NCBI GenBank assembly: GCA_003415625.1
Contig: PYIU01000007.1
Span: 1,736,001-1,800,000, forward strand
Origin: Aquanectria penicillioides
Taxonomy: Eukaryota > Ascomycota > Sordariomycetes > Hypocreales > Nectriaceae
Direction of reading: 5' to 3'
Length of the DNA: 64,000 nucleotides
The translations under genes were made by a program, and so were the position numbers. Below, one piece after another: positions 11,468 through 24,290 of this stretch. Every line of letters starts with the position of its first letter. Positions within the stretch are counted from its first letter, which is position 1. The notes below the pieces were generated by a model. The model was not told the origin of the DNA and ran no database searches. It saw nothing but the letters and a program-made list of their open reading frames with translations.

Positions 11468-14400
11468 GTAGATATATATTATATACGACGTGGATCATTC
11501 ATGAGAGAGGATACTTCATGTCCCCATAGTAATGTGTGAGTTTTGACAGAATAGCAAAAGGTCAACTGAAGGATCGAAGCGGGTAATACTGCAGTATCAT
11601 GATGCTAAATGCAGTTGCCCGGCCATTTAGATGCATCGGATAAGTGAATGAATAAATAGACACTTGGACACTAATACTCGAATTGAGTCTTATGAATGTA
11701 CGTCAACTTGATCCTGCCGAGAATGCGCAGCATGGTAGTACTGCGAAGAGAGATGGTGGGCGTCCCGGTGTCGCATTCCCAGTAGCCATACGTCACCACA
11801 GCTCCAAACATAGCGACGTTTTAAAACTTGATATATACAAGGTCTGTATCACACCAATGCTTTGAGTTTATACATTCATCTTGTTGGAGTAGCTGAGCCA
11901 GGTACCCATGTGTATTGATCAAACTCAATTCCAACCCCAGGAGGCCTTTTGACTGCACAACAAGATGACTCAGACATGCTACCTTGACCGAGATAGATGA
12001 AAAAAAAATGAAAAACAATTAAATCTTCCCAGGAATTCGGTTAAACATATTCGATCGTTTAAAAAAGAACAATTCCGTCTATCTGTTTCAATTCCCATGT
12101 CCAATTGGTGGGGGGGGGGGGGGGGGGGGGTGAACCTTGCGAATGAAGTGTACATTCTTTCCCTACGCTCCCCAGTTCCCAAATGCGCTGATGCCGAGAG
12201 GAGTGTACAATTGCCGTAAACGGGTGCCCGTACATGTATCAAAGACAGACTATTCTACCAGAGCAGTAACACCATGGACATGGGCTTCATAGGCGCTCTT
12301 AGAGGCCACCAGGTACCCGTGGGTTGACACTTACATCCAGCCATCCCAAGGGTATAAGTGGGATGAGTGGACACCACATGGGCAGCTCGATACGTCATGG
12401 TCCAAAAATACCTGTATCGAAAGGTGCAGAATTCCATGTGCGATGGCAGGCTTCTGCTTCTGAGGGAGTTTCACATACAGTTAGTTAGACAAGTAAATCA
12501 GCCGCGTGAGTGAGAAGACCAAAGAGGGCAAAGGGCTGTGGACACCACCCCCGGGCAGACTCCGGTGGCATATGCATGGCCGTGGGTCGTTGCCAGATCG
12601 AAAGCACCCATCGGTACCCACGGACTCGTCTAGATCAACATGGGTTGCGATGGGTACCCGTGGTTTGAAGATGGATACGAACGACAGGTTGTCGATGTTT
12701 TATTCTTCTTCACTTCAGGCGCTCTCCCGAGGGCGGGCTCTTTTCCAAGGACGTGGTGTTCCTCCCCCCCCTGCGTCTCGCCGTTCGGTGTGGGAAAGGA
12801 TGGGTGCGTATCCTGATGACTGCACCTGGTGGGAGCACTCGAGGAGGAACCCCGAAGACCCGTGAGCATCCATGAATGCACACTCGCCGACCACGACGAT
12901 GAGTTCCAAGATTGATACCCTGTCCAAACATGCACCTCCATCTGATGTATGCAACACGCCCTCACTCACCCCCCCCCCCCCTAGACTCGGCACTACATTC
13001 CCGTCCACTCTAATCCCGTTGGATCGCATCTGAGCGTGCGGCGTTGATCATGATGGGAAGCTAGTTATTGCCAGGTCAGACCACGGCTGGACAGTCATAT
13101 CATGACCGTTTTTTCGCCTCACGCCGGGATGGAGACGCCAGCCATCAGACCACCACCCACCACCCACCACCACCACCAGCTAAAGAAGGAGAGGGAAAAA
13201 AAAAAAAACAAAGAAAAAAAAAAAAGTTCATCCCACGGAGAGATAGACTTGGCACACCGAGACTTTGAATGGTCCCCCGTTCTTCCCCCTGGCCCCATGC
13301 TCATGCTCCCCCTTGCGGTGGCTACACCTTCCTCGTGCGTGGTGGTTCATGCCTACACCGACTCGGCATCCGGACCCTGACCTGAGGTGATCGGCGCCGA
13401 TGGCGGATGGTGATGAAAGCATCACATCACATGATCTCCCGGGTTGTCGGGAACCTGCCTATCTCGTAGTTGAGATAAGATCATGTTCCTGGAAGTTTAT
13501 TCAACGTGTCTGACAACCGAAATCTGTTCAATTAAGAGTGTCCCCAGACCCCTGATGTCTTGCTGCTGTTGGTGTGGATCACATGATGTACGTGGTTGAA
13601 AAAATGACGTGCTTGTCTTGCCTTGGCTTATATAACTGTTCAGTCCATCATTGCTCCCAAGAGCCATTCGCAATTCAACCGTCATTGACATGCTATACCA
13701 TGCTGATATTTCGAATGCGAAAATCATTGCAAAAAGCAAATGAAAACGAAACAAAATAATACTGGGCCATTTACCTGCCATTCCCAACACTCCGGCACAC
13801 ATATGTCAGGGCAGCAAAAGTACAGGGTAGCCACAGGCAGAAAAAAAAAAAAAAAAAGCTTGGCGGAACCCCTTCCATTTCCCAACCCTTGTTGCGGCTC
13901 TTGTTGGCGGATTGGCGGAGGAACCGCAGTCCGGGAACAAACAACACATTGCAATAAAAAGACCCCAAAAAGAGGCTGTGAGCCAAACCTGAGACGTGTT
14001 CCACAACCTGGCAGATCCAACGGTGATGAAAGACGCCTTGAGCAAGTTTTCTTTGCCGAGACAGATTGCGGCGGCCAGTTTTCTGCTTATCATTTTGCAT
14101 CTCATTTCTCATACGTGCTTGGTGCCAAGATTAGACAGACAGGCTTACACTGTCCGAGCGACTGACTGTGCTGCCGCGCGCGCAAAAGCCTCGCCTCGCC
14201 TTACGTGTTGTGTTGTGTTGTGTTGTGTTGTACATGCAAAGCAAGCAGATCATACCATACATACATGCCGAGTACCAACATACCCAAACCCATCACTTCA
14301 TGCGCCGATGCCACTGCCGGCCGGATCTTCCAAGCTCAGCTTGCCGTGCCATTTATAGCACTTCCTTTACTTGTTTTCGCAACCCCTCAAAAAAGAGGAA

Positions 14401-14936
14401 AGAAAGAAAGAAAAAAAAAACACGGACAAAAACAAAAAAAGCAGCAATCCTTCTGAATCACAATGCGAAAACTGCGGACGTTTCAGAGCCGAGACCATTG
14501 AGCAAGTTTCAGACTTTTTCCTTTTTTTCCCCGTGTTGCGCGCCCCCAGCTTACAAGGACTGTGGCGGGTGAGCTTCTCTGACACAATGCAATGTTCAAC
14601 CCGGGCCTATACCGTTCCGCGCGCCGAGGCGGCGGGGGCGGAACCCAATTGCGCAATTATCGCGGACGCCAGCCCCCCCTTTGGCTCAATTATTAATTGT
14701 CCAAGTCCCATCAGCGACGTCAGCAACCGCCATCGGTCATCAACTGTAACAAGCGCTCTACAAAAGGACACGACCACCCTTCACAGGAGCTACGCATTAC
14801 GATCACCCTCATCTACGATCTTGTAAACGACCTACCTCTTTGTACATTTGCTCTCCCACTGCCCCCAGAGACACGCGACCCTGCTCCTCTTCCAAATACC
14901 CCGCCAATCCCGTTGATCAACCATCCAACCATCATA
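11468..14936. other. Gene-free region with homopolymers and short repeats
   Basis: I find no credible gene in 3.5 kb. The stretch contains a G21 run (12110-12130), a C13 run (12969-12981), long A runs near 13197-13225 and 13841-13858, CCACC-rich sequence near 13144-13180 and a GTGTT tandem near 14206-14231. The 11-mer GGTACCCGTGG occurs at 12312-12322 and 12653-12663, with a one-mismatch copy at 12613-12623. The last 200 bases before 14937 are C-rich and form the likely leader of the copper chaperone gene. Confidence 0.6.
12110..12130 (+). repeat. G21 homopolymer
   Basis: Twenty-one uninterrupted G between GGT and TGAACC, with no gene on either side. Such a run can form G-quadruplex structures and is also a classic site of length error in sequencing. 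Confidence 0.9.
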
Positions 14937-15379
14937 ATGTCGCACACCTACGAGTTCAACGTGACCATGACCTGCGGCGGCTGCTCTGGCGCTGTCGACC
15001 GTGTCCTCAAGAAGCTTGACGGTTCGTTCTTCCCATGCTGAGCTGCGCTGATCTGCAATGCACTGTTTCCCTCCCCATCAGCTTGCTTCGACAGAGTAAC
15101 CCCGCCCTCCACGCCGTTCGGGCGTCGGGCGTCGGGCCTCAGACGCTGGCCAATGTCTTGGTTGCTTTTTGGTTGTCTGAGCCTTTTCGCTGACCGTCTT
15201 TTTGTTACCCCGCAGGCGTCGAGAGCTACGAAGTTTCTCTCGAGAACCAGACCGCCAAGGTTGTCACCGCTCTGCCGTACGAGACCGTTCTGGAGAAGAT
15301 TGCCAAGACTGGCAAGAAGATCAACTCGGCCACTGCCGACGGCGTTGACAAGCCGGTCCAGGTCCCCGCTGCTGCTTGA
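14937..15379 (+). CDS. ATX1: ATX1-type cytosolic copper chaperone
   Basis: An 82-residue protein in two exons, 14937-15021 and 15216-15379. The 194-bp intron begins GTTCGT, ends CGCAG and splits a Gly codon. The heavy-metal-associated fold starts at once: MTCGGC at residues 11-16 supplies the MxCxxC Cu(I) site (Cys13, Cys16), and Lys residues in the KTGKK loop match those that in ATX1 help dock to the partner ATPase. In the family, ATX1 takes copper from plasma-membrane importers and hands it to the Golgi P-type ATPase Ccc2, supplying multicopper oxidases. Length and composition match ATX1 rather than a longer metallochaperone such as CCS1. No targeting sequence is present, consistent with a cytosolic protein. 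The gene stands alone, with large gene-free tracts on both sides. Confidence 0.95.
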
Positions 15380-16444
15380 GCGAGTGCCATGTACGAGCCG
15401 ACGTGAGACGACGCGGAGCGGAAGCGAAAGCGGCATGCGAGGAGGATTTTGTGTTTGCAAGCCTTTGTTAGCTTTGATCAGCTTTTAGTGAGAAACGTTC
15501 TGGTGTTTGGTCCAAGGGAAAGCGATGGTACGGGCACTCTGATTTTGAACCAAATACAAACCAATTACCCACACCGTCCATGCTGTCCATGCTGTCCATG
15601 TCAGTTATCAGATGTTTGCTAAATCTTAAGCTTTTCATGGTGGAGACTTCCAAAAGAGGAGAATTGGCCCCCCTCCAAGAGGTGGCGGGGCTCTCTTTCT
15701 TATTAGTCTTCTGGATTGCCATGCATTGCGCACGGCTTCTCGCCCGCATTTCTAGCAGTTGAATAAAAAACGACCATCCTGGAGCAATCATTTCAGCACA
15801 CGTCCCTGAGCAGCTGTAGAGTATAGAACCGGGTGGAAAAGGCCTGTCTCACAATAAATATGCAAGATGCTGTGCGCAATGCCACACAGATCAAGCTGGA
15901 CATGATGGTGGGAGCGGGGTGGGAGAAGAAACGCGACGCCCAGACGCACATAGGGCAAATGAGAGGAAAGACAGGAGAAGAACAAAATGAAAGCAAAAAG
16001 AAGCAAGAAGCAAGAAGCAATCCTGGAAAGTCATAGACGCATGACCAAGACAATAGATAATCTGAGCTGAAGCTTGAATGGGAAAAGGAAAAAAAGGGAT
16101 GTGTCGAGAAAAAAAAAAAAAAAACCCGACCCCGCGTTTTGCCAGAGATTCATCACCAACTTGGCTGCACGACCCAGGCCATGATGCCAAAGTATAACCC
16201 ACAAATGGCCTGAGACAGGTACGTTATGAAAACAAAGCCGTGTGTAGCTGAACTTTCCCCGCGCCGCTGTTGCCGCGGTTGAGGGAGAAACTACAAGACA
16301 TCCTCGTCATGTGTGAAATTTGCAGCTTCCTTGAGAGCGAGCTTTACTTCCTCATTCCCGGAGCCGTGCCCACATCCCACCCTCCTCCATGACAAGCAGG
16401 AAATTGGAGCAAGTCGGGGTTGGTGTGTGCCTATGTGTGAAGGA

Positions 16445-16493
16445 GTGTGTGTGCGTGTGCGTGTGTGTGTGTGTGCGTGTGCGTGTGTATGTG
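16445..16493 (+). repeat. GT-rich microsatellite
   Basis: About 49 bases of GTGTGT interrupted by GC and TA steps, ending at GTGGTGG. It is an imperfect dinucleotide repeat in gene-free DNA. Confidence 0.85.
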
Positions 16494-19400
16494 GTGGCAT
16501 AGTCGCAGCTCCATCAGGCGAGGCGGTTGGCTAATAACTAGTTAGCCGGAGGAAGGAGAGCTAATTACCTCCAACAAGCCAGGCATACTACCTACCTGGG
16601 TAAGCCGGGGAAGCCATCACGGCTCCGGATTGAGCCTGGGGGCGGATGGAAACGTGCGATTTGACGCCTCCGTCGAGAGCGTAAGATTGGTAACAACAAG
16701 TTAGTCGTGGAACGTTGCGCATCCCCATGTCCGGCTGCCCCGGAGAGAATGCAGAACTCTGGAGCAGAGGCAAAAACCCCAGGCGCCCCAACTGATGTTG
16801 AGTCCGGGGCCCCGTATCACGGACGGCGCCGGCAGGAGGGAATCTCTACGTCGGCGATGGGGCGTGCTGGGGCCAGTTAGAGGGGTGTCCGTGGTCGAAT
16901 GCGGGGAAGAGAATTGCGGCTCATGCAAGTCAAACTGCGGAGCCGCAGTGGGACGCTCTAACTGTGCCCTCCGTACTCCATCGTCCCTTCCAAGTGCCCT
17001 ACCAAGCAACGCCAACAGGGGCTCACGCAGGGATGCGCCGGGCACGGGGCATGGTCTTGATGCTCTTGATGCCAGTCCAGAGGGCTAAGCGCGGGCTGGT
17101 GACGCCGGGTCTAAGAGTCGGCGCGGGGTGACCTGGGCCACACAGACCTTTCCCCGCTGCGAAAAACAACGACGACGGAGATGGGACATGGGAGATGGCG
17201 CTGGGGTGTCGAGATGCGGCCATTCCTTGTTCCCGTCTGGCCCTTTTGGCCCCTTTGGCAAGTAAAATGCTCCAGGAAACGGCCTTGCCCCCGGTCCTAG
17301 CTCATCTAAGCGGCCCTCGTTTCCACCTGGGGGATCCTCTAGTTTGCATGTTACTTGAGATTTTAGTCGTGAGGGGAAACGAACTGCTCCATTTTTCCCT
17401 GGAATGGGACCCACGACTCTCGCTGAGGGGAGACAAGGGCGCCCTCCAGTCCGGGGATGGACGCATCGGGCTGAAGGGAACAGGTCTCAAAGATGCAGTT
17501 GCGACAAAGGCGTCTGAGAGGTGGATCCTCAACAATCCGGAAGGCAGTTGAAGATTGGCCGTTCGGGATGAGTATCCAATCAATGCATTGCCCAGGGGGA
17601 TGGGGAATTCGAGAAGAAAGGAGGAGGAGGAGACGTGAAAGACCACGAGGTGCATCTGGCATCAGGAGGACCCTTGAAACGAACCAGGGCATAGCGGAAC
17701 CGTACAAGGAGAGGCTGGTCAATGCTCTCCCCGGACACTTCAAGCTGCATACCATAGGAGTCCTGGACGAGGCAGTGTTGCCTTCCCTGCGTGCTTGTAA
17801 GTGTGTCAAGAGTAGCAGGCCTCTCGTGTAAGTGGTCACCCAATCAAGGCACGGCCGTCCCTCGACGTCGTTCTGAGTTGGAGATGGGAGATTCTGGGGG
17901 TGGATAGAGCCATTTAGAACGAGGGTTTCCCGGCCACCCGAGGAGGGCTGACAGATGGAGAGATGGAGTCTAAAGGTGGCTTTCTCCCCAACAAGGCAAG
18001 CCTGGACGACTTCTCATCCAATTGAAGCCACTTGTTTCAAGCCCTTGGAGAAAGCTTGACGGTCATCTGACTGCGGCCGAGTGCTTCCCCTCAACCCCAT
18101 TCCCCATCTGGACCCCCCGTCTCCACGATGGAGATGAGGCCCCCCTTCAGAAGTACCTGCCAGCCACAGGTACCTGGGGGCGGTCGTCCTAAGTCGCCGC
18201 CTAGAATTTTTTTTATCTGGGCTGTGCGGGTGGTGTAGGCGTCCTGACTCCACTGAGTTGTAGATCTGAGGTCGATCTTGAACATGACTGGAGCTAACCC
18301 CCAATGATGTCTCACCATCGGCCTGACCCGCCACCACCACTACTTGCACCTGGGGCCACCTGGGGCTACCACCACTAATACCTGGGAGTCGCAGTTTGGG
18401 TCACTACTACCACCACCACCACTTCTTCTGTCACTAGCACACAGGCTTCTGGAGGCACATCCGTTATTCCAGACCACTGGAAGGGGTCATCGAGAGAGGC
18501 AGCATCGTGGAGCCCATTTACGGAGTACCCTGCGTCTGGGACAAGCTTTCGAGTCAAGCACTCATCTTGACTGGTGCCACTCGACTGACTGGCCTTCCCC
18601 GCATTTGCTTCTAGGCCTCCGTCCAACCGGCTGGGATAGCCCCGGGACCCCAGTACGGGGCCCCCGCGGGCGTAGACGGCGTGCATCTGGCCCAAAGTCT
18701 GTTGAGGGACTGTCGACTCACGGCTCCGAGAAGTCCGTCAATCGCGTGGTCTTGGGAGGGAGGCACGGAGTAGCAGCGCAGCCAGGTGGAAGCGGCGGCC
18801 GAGACTGGGGACGGCTTGTTGGTCAAGGCAAGTGTAGCACCGATGGTGTAGTAGGGTTTGTAGTCCATGGTCCGTCCAAATGGTGGTCGTGGTTGGTGAT
18901 GGTGTCTGCCCCCCTGGTCGTCCTAGTTCCCTCCCTGGCTACCATCCAGTGCGGGGAAATCACAGAGATGTGTGTGCCCTCAACACAGACACCCGGCCTG
19001 TGCCTGTAGCTCGCGTGTTCGCCTAAGCTCCACTCTTGCAGGCGACTTTACCACTGACGGGCACTTTCTTGGCCTTGGGCCTGGGTATCGGTGGTGCTGG
19101 GGGGAATGACGGCGTGCGTCCAGAAGCTCCCTTCGAGCGAGACAGGTCGACAAGTCAAGACTAGCGTCGTTGCCGGCGAAAGGGAGGTTGCATGATCTAT
19201 GAGTCGTTCTCCACGCATCGATGCCCATTGTGGTAGAGTCGTACTTGCTGCATTCGATGGGCATGGGTGCAGTAGCAATGGTGTTGCGGTGGAGCGGAGG
19301 GGCGTGAAACAAGCGAGGCGAACCTCATTGTGACGACCAAACAGCGTCCAGGACGGCGGCGCTGACACGACGACGATGTTTGAGAGGCGCAGGTCGGCAG

Positions 19401-19829
19401 GCACTTGACCTTGAATTGACGCCAGCAAAGGGGGCAGTATTAGCAGGTACTATGATGGAGATGCGGATGCGGATGCGGATTGTGGATATGGATGTGGGTG
19501 CGGAGATGGATTTACGGATCTGATACTCAGCCCGTGCGTAGGTAAGCGTATGTTGGCGTAGCAGGCAGGCATGGTGCAGGCAGACTGGATGCGGATGTTC
19601 TCTGGAGGCATCTAGGAGGTATGGTGGCTTGTAGGTTGTGGCGACCCCACGCTCATGATCAAGCTCCAGCCTTGTGTTAATTGAGTTGCTTGTCTGGACC
19701 AGACAAGAAAAAACAAATGGCGGGAATGGAAAAGGAAGCAGTAAGTGGAATGTGCGCAGCAATCATACAAACACGGAGCCTTTCAGGCCGAGCTCGGCGC
19801 TGAATAACGCGAGGGACGAGCACAACTGT

Positions 19830-19851
19830 AAAAAAAAAAAAAAAAAAAAAA
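19830..19851 (+). repeat. A22 homopolymer
   Basis: Twenty-two consecutive A in the gene-free region upstream of ADH1. No open frame or other element explains it. Confidence 0.9.
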
Positions 19852-21861
19852 GTGCATCCCACTAACACGAGACAATGGCAAAGCACAAGACTTCGCCGCC
19901 CCTACCAAAATAAAAGAAAATCATGACATGTCTCCCAACAGGCTGGGATCATAATACCTAGAATGTACGCACGTCCGTAATTGTTAGGTGTGCTACCTCC
20001 CAATATCGGCAGTTCCCTGGCTCCGGATGGACCACGGGCTGGTGCTAGCCACCCCTAGCGAGAGCCTCCTAGCCCGTTGCTAGCGGAGACATACTTACGT
20101 AGGTCCGGAGCCGATATCAAGGCAAGCCACCAGCCCCAGCCTCGTGGAGCTCTCGTGGATCTGTGGTCAGCCAAGCAAGACATGGCGTGCCTATGGTCTG
20201 GCATTGAGGAGCTCCATGGTCGTGGAACAAGCTGCCCGAAGCAGCTCTCTTCCAATCTGGGCTTCGCTCAACAATGCAGAGCTCCGCTCCCAGGGGTTCG
20301 GCGCCAACCTTGAACAAGGAAAAAAGAGATGCAATGACGCTGCGAATGTTTGTTGAAGATCCTGTGAGGTAAATAAGGGGTGGATATGCGAGCTGGGCAC
20401 CCCACTCTTGCAGACCAAGCCTTGGGTTGGGTGTCGGCGACGATGGGCGGCTCTCGTGATTGTTTAGATGTATCAATGATACAATTGTCTGGTGCTTCCT
20501 CTTTCGGGCCTATCAGCCTCTCAAGCATCCCATTCCCAGGGATGGAGATTGAGAAATCGGGATGTGACCGCTATTTGTCCGGAGGTCGGTGAGAGCCCCG
20601 GCCGGTGCTCGGAGAAAAGTAATTATCTCATCGGATGGTTGTGAGATTCGGTTGTGTGAGATTTTTTTTTGGTCCCGGCAGGCGATCCGGTGATGCCGCT
20701 GGTGAGGCGAGGTGAACAGGTCACCTCAGTGTGCCGGCCTTCGACCTCCGGTATCCATTATTCGGTTCAGCACCGTACTCAAGCGGCCGAATCGTCCTGC
20801 TATCTTTAGTGACGCAGCTCCATGGCCGCCCTGGAGACACCTGATAGAGACCCAATTGCGCGACAGGAGCTACATAGGACGCACCCCCTGGGGAGCCTCG
20901 CCCGATCTGAGTTGGCCACCTGTTCCTGGGCGCCAAAGCAACGGCTCTCGTCGTCTTAGACCAGTCCTTGCCATCGTCATGGACGTGGTCATGGCCCCTA
21001 TGGCCCAATGGCCCATGAAAGACGGAGTTGCGGATGCAGGTACCTTTTTTTCGTAGAGGTACGAGACTGCCACAAATTCGCGCTAGGCTCCATGATCCAT
21101 GCAATGTTGTGGTTTTCAATTGTAGTGCAGGCTTGGCTGTCCCCCCCAGCGGAGCGGCTGCCGCTGGAGGAGTTGATGGGGGAGTGTGTATGTTGGTGAG
21201 GGGAAGCCTAAGCCCGGAGCGGGGGTGGGATGAATGTCCGTAGTGTAGTGAGTGAGTATGCAAGCGGGTGTGGTGCACAATGGCAGGGCAGGCTGCTGTG
21301 TTAGTGTGTAGGTACCTAGGCTGTCAGAGCTCTGGGCTACCTTACCCACTACTTGCTGGGGGTGGGCATGGAGCAGGGAGGGGCTGAGGGCGGCAGCGAG
21401 GGCACTGGAAGGTAGGTACTCTCAGCAGGAAGGTACGGGAGAAGGGGCGCTAGGGGTACGTACCGCCGGGGGGACCCATCATCCATGACTCCCATGAGCC
21501 ATGAGGAGGAGACGCAAACAACACCACTACCTACACCCTCCACTGAGTAGTAGAGCCACGCCCGCACCACTCGCTGGCTCTCTCGCTCGCCTTCTCCTCT
21601 CAATCGCCTTTCCCACCACGAGAAGAGACACTTTTCACGCACACACACAATGCGGACCCCCGTGCAGCCGAAGTGGCTCCCCCTTCCCCTCCCTTGGCCC
21701 TGGCCCCCGCGCGGCCGCGACTGGGAGGCGTCGTCCATGCTGCATCCAGAACCCATCCCTGTCCGTTGACCCATCATACGGTTTACGGTTACGCTTTGCA
21801 CTTGGGTATCCGACTCCCGGACGACTGCCAGCTCGTCTCCCAGATCGACCCGTCGAACATC

Positions 21862-21869
21862 TATATAAA
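21862..21869 (+). promoter_or_regulatory. TATA box of the ADH1 gene
   Basis: TATATAAA lies about 150 bp before the ADH1 start codon. It is followed by a C/T- and A-rich leader typical of highly expressed fungal genes (about 21900-22018). No other match as good lies between it and the start codon. Confidence 0.65.
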
Positions 21870-22018
21870 CTCGCGTTCCGCCTGCCTCGATCTGAGTTTT
21901 TCTTTCCCTCCCAGACTCATCCAGCCTCATCAACTCTCAATCAACTCTCAACTCCAACAATCTTACCAACAACTCCCGTCTTTACGACAACTTTTTGATA
22001 CCCCCCCAAACAACCACA

Positions 22019-23286
22019 ATGGCTGCCCAGATCCCTTCCGTTCAGTGGGCGCAGGTCGTCGAGGAGACTGGCAAGCGTACGCACTCCTTTTTCCTTTCCA
22101 ACTCTTCAATACCCTGCCAATTGGGCTTTCTACAGCCTTTCCCCATGCTTCTACCCCAGAAAATCCCCATTCCCATGGCTCCCGCAACCTGCCGGCGCGG
22201 CCGAATCGCACCCCCCACTCCAAACCCCACCGTTCGCACCAAAAAGCTACCCTGAATCTTTATACTGACATCGATACCATAACAGCCGTCGTCTACAAGC
22301 AGATCCCCGTCCAGAAGCCCGGTCCCGATGAGGTCCTCGTCAACATCAAGTACTCCGGTGTCTGCCACACCGATCTGCACGCCGTCATGGGCGACTGGCC
22401 CCTTGCCACCAAGCTCCCTCTCGTCGGTGGCCACGAGGGTGCCGGTGTCGTCGTCGCTCGTGGTGAGCTCGTCGAGGATGTCGAGCTTGGCGACCACGTT
22501 GGTGTCAAGTGGCTCAACGGCTCTTGCCTGAGCTGCACCTACTGCCAGAACTCCGACGAGCCTCTCTGCGCCAAGGCTCTCCTCTCTGGTTACACCGTCG
22601 ACGGTTCTTTCCAGCAATACGCCGTTGCCAAGGCTGCCCACGTTGCCCGCATCCCCAAGGAGTGCGACCTCGAGGCCATCTCCCCCATTCTCTGCGCTGG
22701 TATCACCGTCTACAAGGGCCTGAAGGAGTCCGGTGCCCGCCCCGGCCAGTACGTCGCCATCGTCGGTGCCGGTGGTGGTCTCGGTTCCATTGCCATCCAG
22801 TACGCCAAGGCCATGGGTCTCCACGTCATCGCCATCGATGGTGGTGAGGAGAAGAAGAAGCTCACCCTCAGCCTCGGAGCCAAGACCTTCGTCGACTTCA
22901 CCACCTCCCAGAACCTCGTCGCCGATGTCAAGGCCGCCACCCCCGATGGTCTCGGCCCCAACGCCGTTATCCTCGTCGCTGTCAACGAGAAGCCCTTCCA
23001 GCAGGCTACCCAGTACGTCCGCTCCCGCGGTGTCGTCATCTGCATTGGTCTTCCCGCCAACGCCAACCTTTCCGCCCCCGTCTTCGATACCGTCATCCGC
23101 ATGATCAACATCAAGGGCAGCTACGTCGGTAACCGTGCCGACTCTGCTGAGGCCATCGAGTTCTACCGCCAGGGTCTCATCACTGTCCCCTTCAAGACTG
23201 TCGGTCTTAGCGAGCTCGAGAGCGTCTACGACCTCATGAAGCAGGGCGCCATTGCCGGCCGCTACGTCGTCGACACCAGCCGATAA
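22019..23286 (+). CDS. ADH1: Zinc alcohol dehydrogenase (ADH1 type)
   Basis: A 352-residue medium-chain alcohol dehydrogenase that interconverts ethanol and acetaldehyde with NAD(H). Exons are 22019-22076 and 22286-23286, and the 209-bp intron splits a Pro codon. Catalytic-zinc ligands are Cys46 (GVCHTD), His69 (GHEGAG) and Cys156. Structural-zinc ligands are Cys100, Cys103, Cys106 and Cys114 (C-LS-C-TY-C...C). The Rossmann motif GAGGGLG is at about 180-186, and Asp204 at the end of the next strand fits NAD rather than NADP preference. All zinc ligands sit three positions after their yeast ADH1 counterparts, and no mitochondrial presequence is present, so it should be cytosolic. Codon use is strongly biased to C-ending codons, and with the TATA box this suggests very high expression. 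Confidence 0.97.
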
Positions 23287-24290
23287 GCGTCTCGCTTCGG
23301 CAGCTGTGTAACACAGCGGGGTGGTTGGTCGCGCAGCGAGCCCCCCAGATCGATGAGAGGAGTTCAGGCGGGTGTTGTTTTGGAATTCTGGAGTGGTGAT
23401 GTAGCCAAATTGGACAATTTCTCATGGCTTTGTGTGTATTAGGAGGTTGGTTTAGGATAGTCGATATGAGTACCACAGGATCAATTCAACCGGAACCCTA
23501 GTTTCCGAGTTTACAAAAAACCCAAACGCTCCCATTCTTGCCATTGTGTGAACTGTGATGAATTTAATCGCAATTTTTCAATATTACATCAGCGAGCTTC
23601 CAGCTCAACATGAAACAAAAAATTCAATAGCCGCTGATTCAATTGGCTTCAAATAGCTCGTGCCGCTCAAAAAACAAAATGTTTCATTGTGTGCATCGCG
23701 CGGGGTATTCTAGCTTGGTGTTTGTCTGAGAACGAACGCCTGGGGCGGGGAGTGACATCACTTACACGTGAATTGTCCCCCCGCAAAGTATGTTTCTTCA
23801 GAAATGTGAAAGCCTAGCCAACACCCTCAATCTATCCCACGAGTGAAGCGGTTTTTTTTCTGTTTCTCTATTAAATTCTCTCCTTGGGGCATTGAACTCG
23901 AGGCTTCAAAGTTTTAGAACATGCGGGGAAGAGAAATGATAATTGTTTTTTGGAATGCATTGAACTGCTTTAAAAAGAAACTTCTTCGCCACCACCACCT
24001 CCTCCTCGACGTCGTAAAAATCCACGGCTAGACCAGGTCTACCCGGTGAGGGGGGGCCACCAACTAACTATCTTTAACATTTCACGCCTCGGCCCCTCCC
24101 TTGTGCACCAATGTGAAGGGCCCGGGTTATCCCCACCATAACCATACTCTTTCCGTCCCGTGAGACTCCCGAGATTTGCTAGCGGCTGGCCGAAGCTTTG
24201 AAGGGGCTTTAAATTTTTCAGGCTTGATATTCGAACCTCGGAGAGAATCTTGGTACCATCTACATGTATTGAGACAGGAACCAACCCACT
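23287..24290. other. Convergent intergenic region ADH1 / ARP3
   Basis: The 3' flanks of two convergent genes. The DNA is AT-rich from about 23500 to 23990, unlike the GC-rich flanks, with no gene. From about 24050 it becomes GC-rich again and runs into the ARP3 stop codon. Confidence 0.6.

Larger units (their letters stand above)
15380..22018. other. 6.6 kb gene-free region between ATX1 and ADH1
   Basis: Many open frames of up to about 220 codons occur on both strands at once, but they are Pro/Arg/Ser-rich translations of GC-rich DNA without domain-like pattern, so I call none. Visible structure: a CCATGCTGT tandem near 15577-15600, a GT-rich microsatellite at 16445-16493, a GGATGC tandem near 19457-19480, an A22 run at 19830-19851, and the ADH1 promoter at the right end. 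A non-coding transcript or long-range control DNA could lie here, but sequence alone cannot show it. Confidence 0.55.

Noticed and set aside
17302..17839. Overlapping open frames on both strands
   Set aside because: Simultaneous openness on both strands points to GC-rich composition rather than coding; none is family-like.
18344..19009. 221-codon open frame on the plus strand
   Set aside because: GC-rich translation full of Gly, Arg, Pro and Ser, with equally long frames on the opposite strand and no hydrophobic core pattern or splice context.
21349..21933. 194-codon open frame antisense to the ADH1 promoter
   Set aside because: It covers the TATA box and leader of ADH1 in reverse and shows no protein-like pattern.
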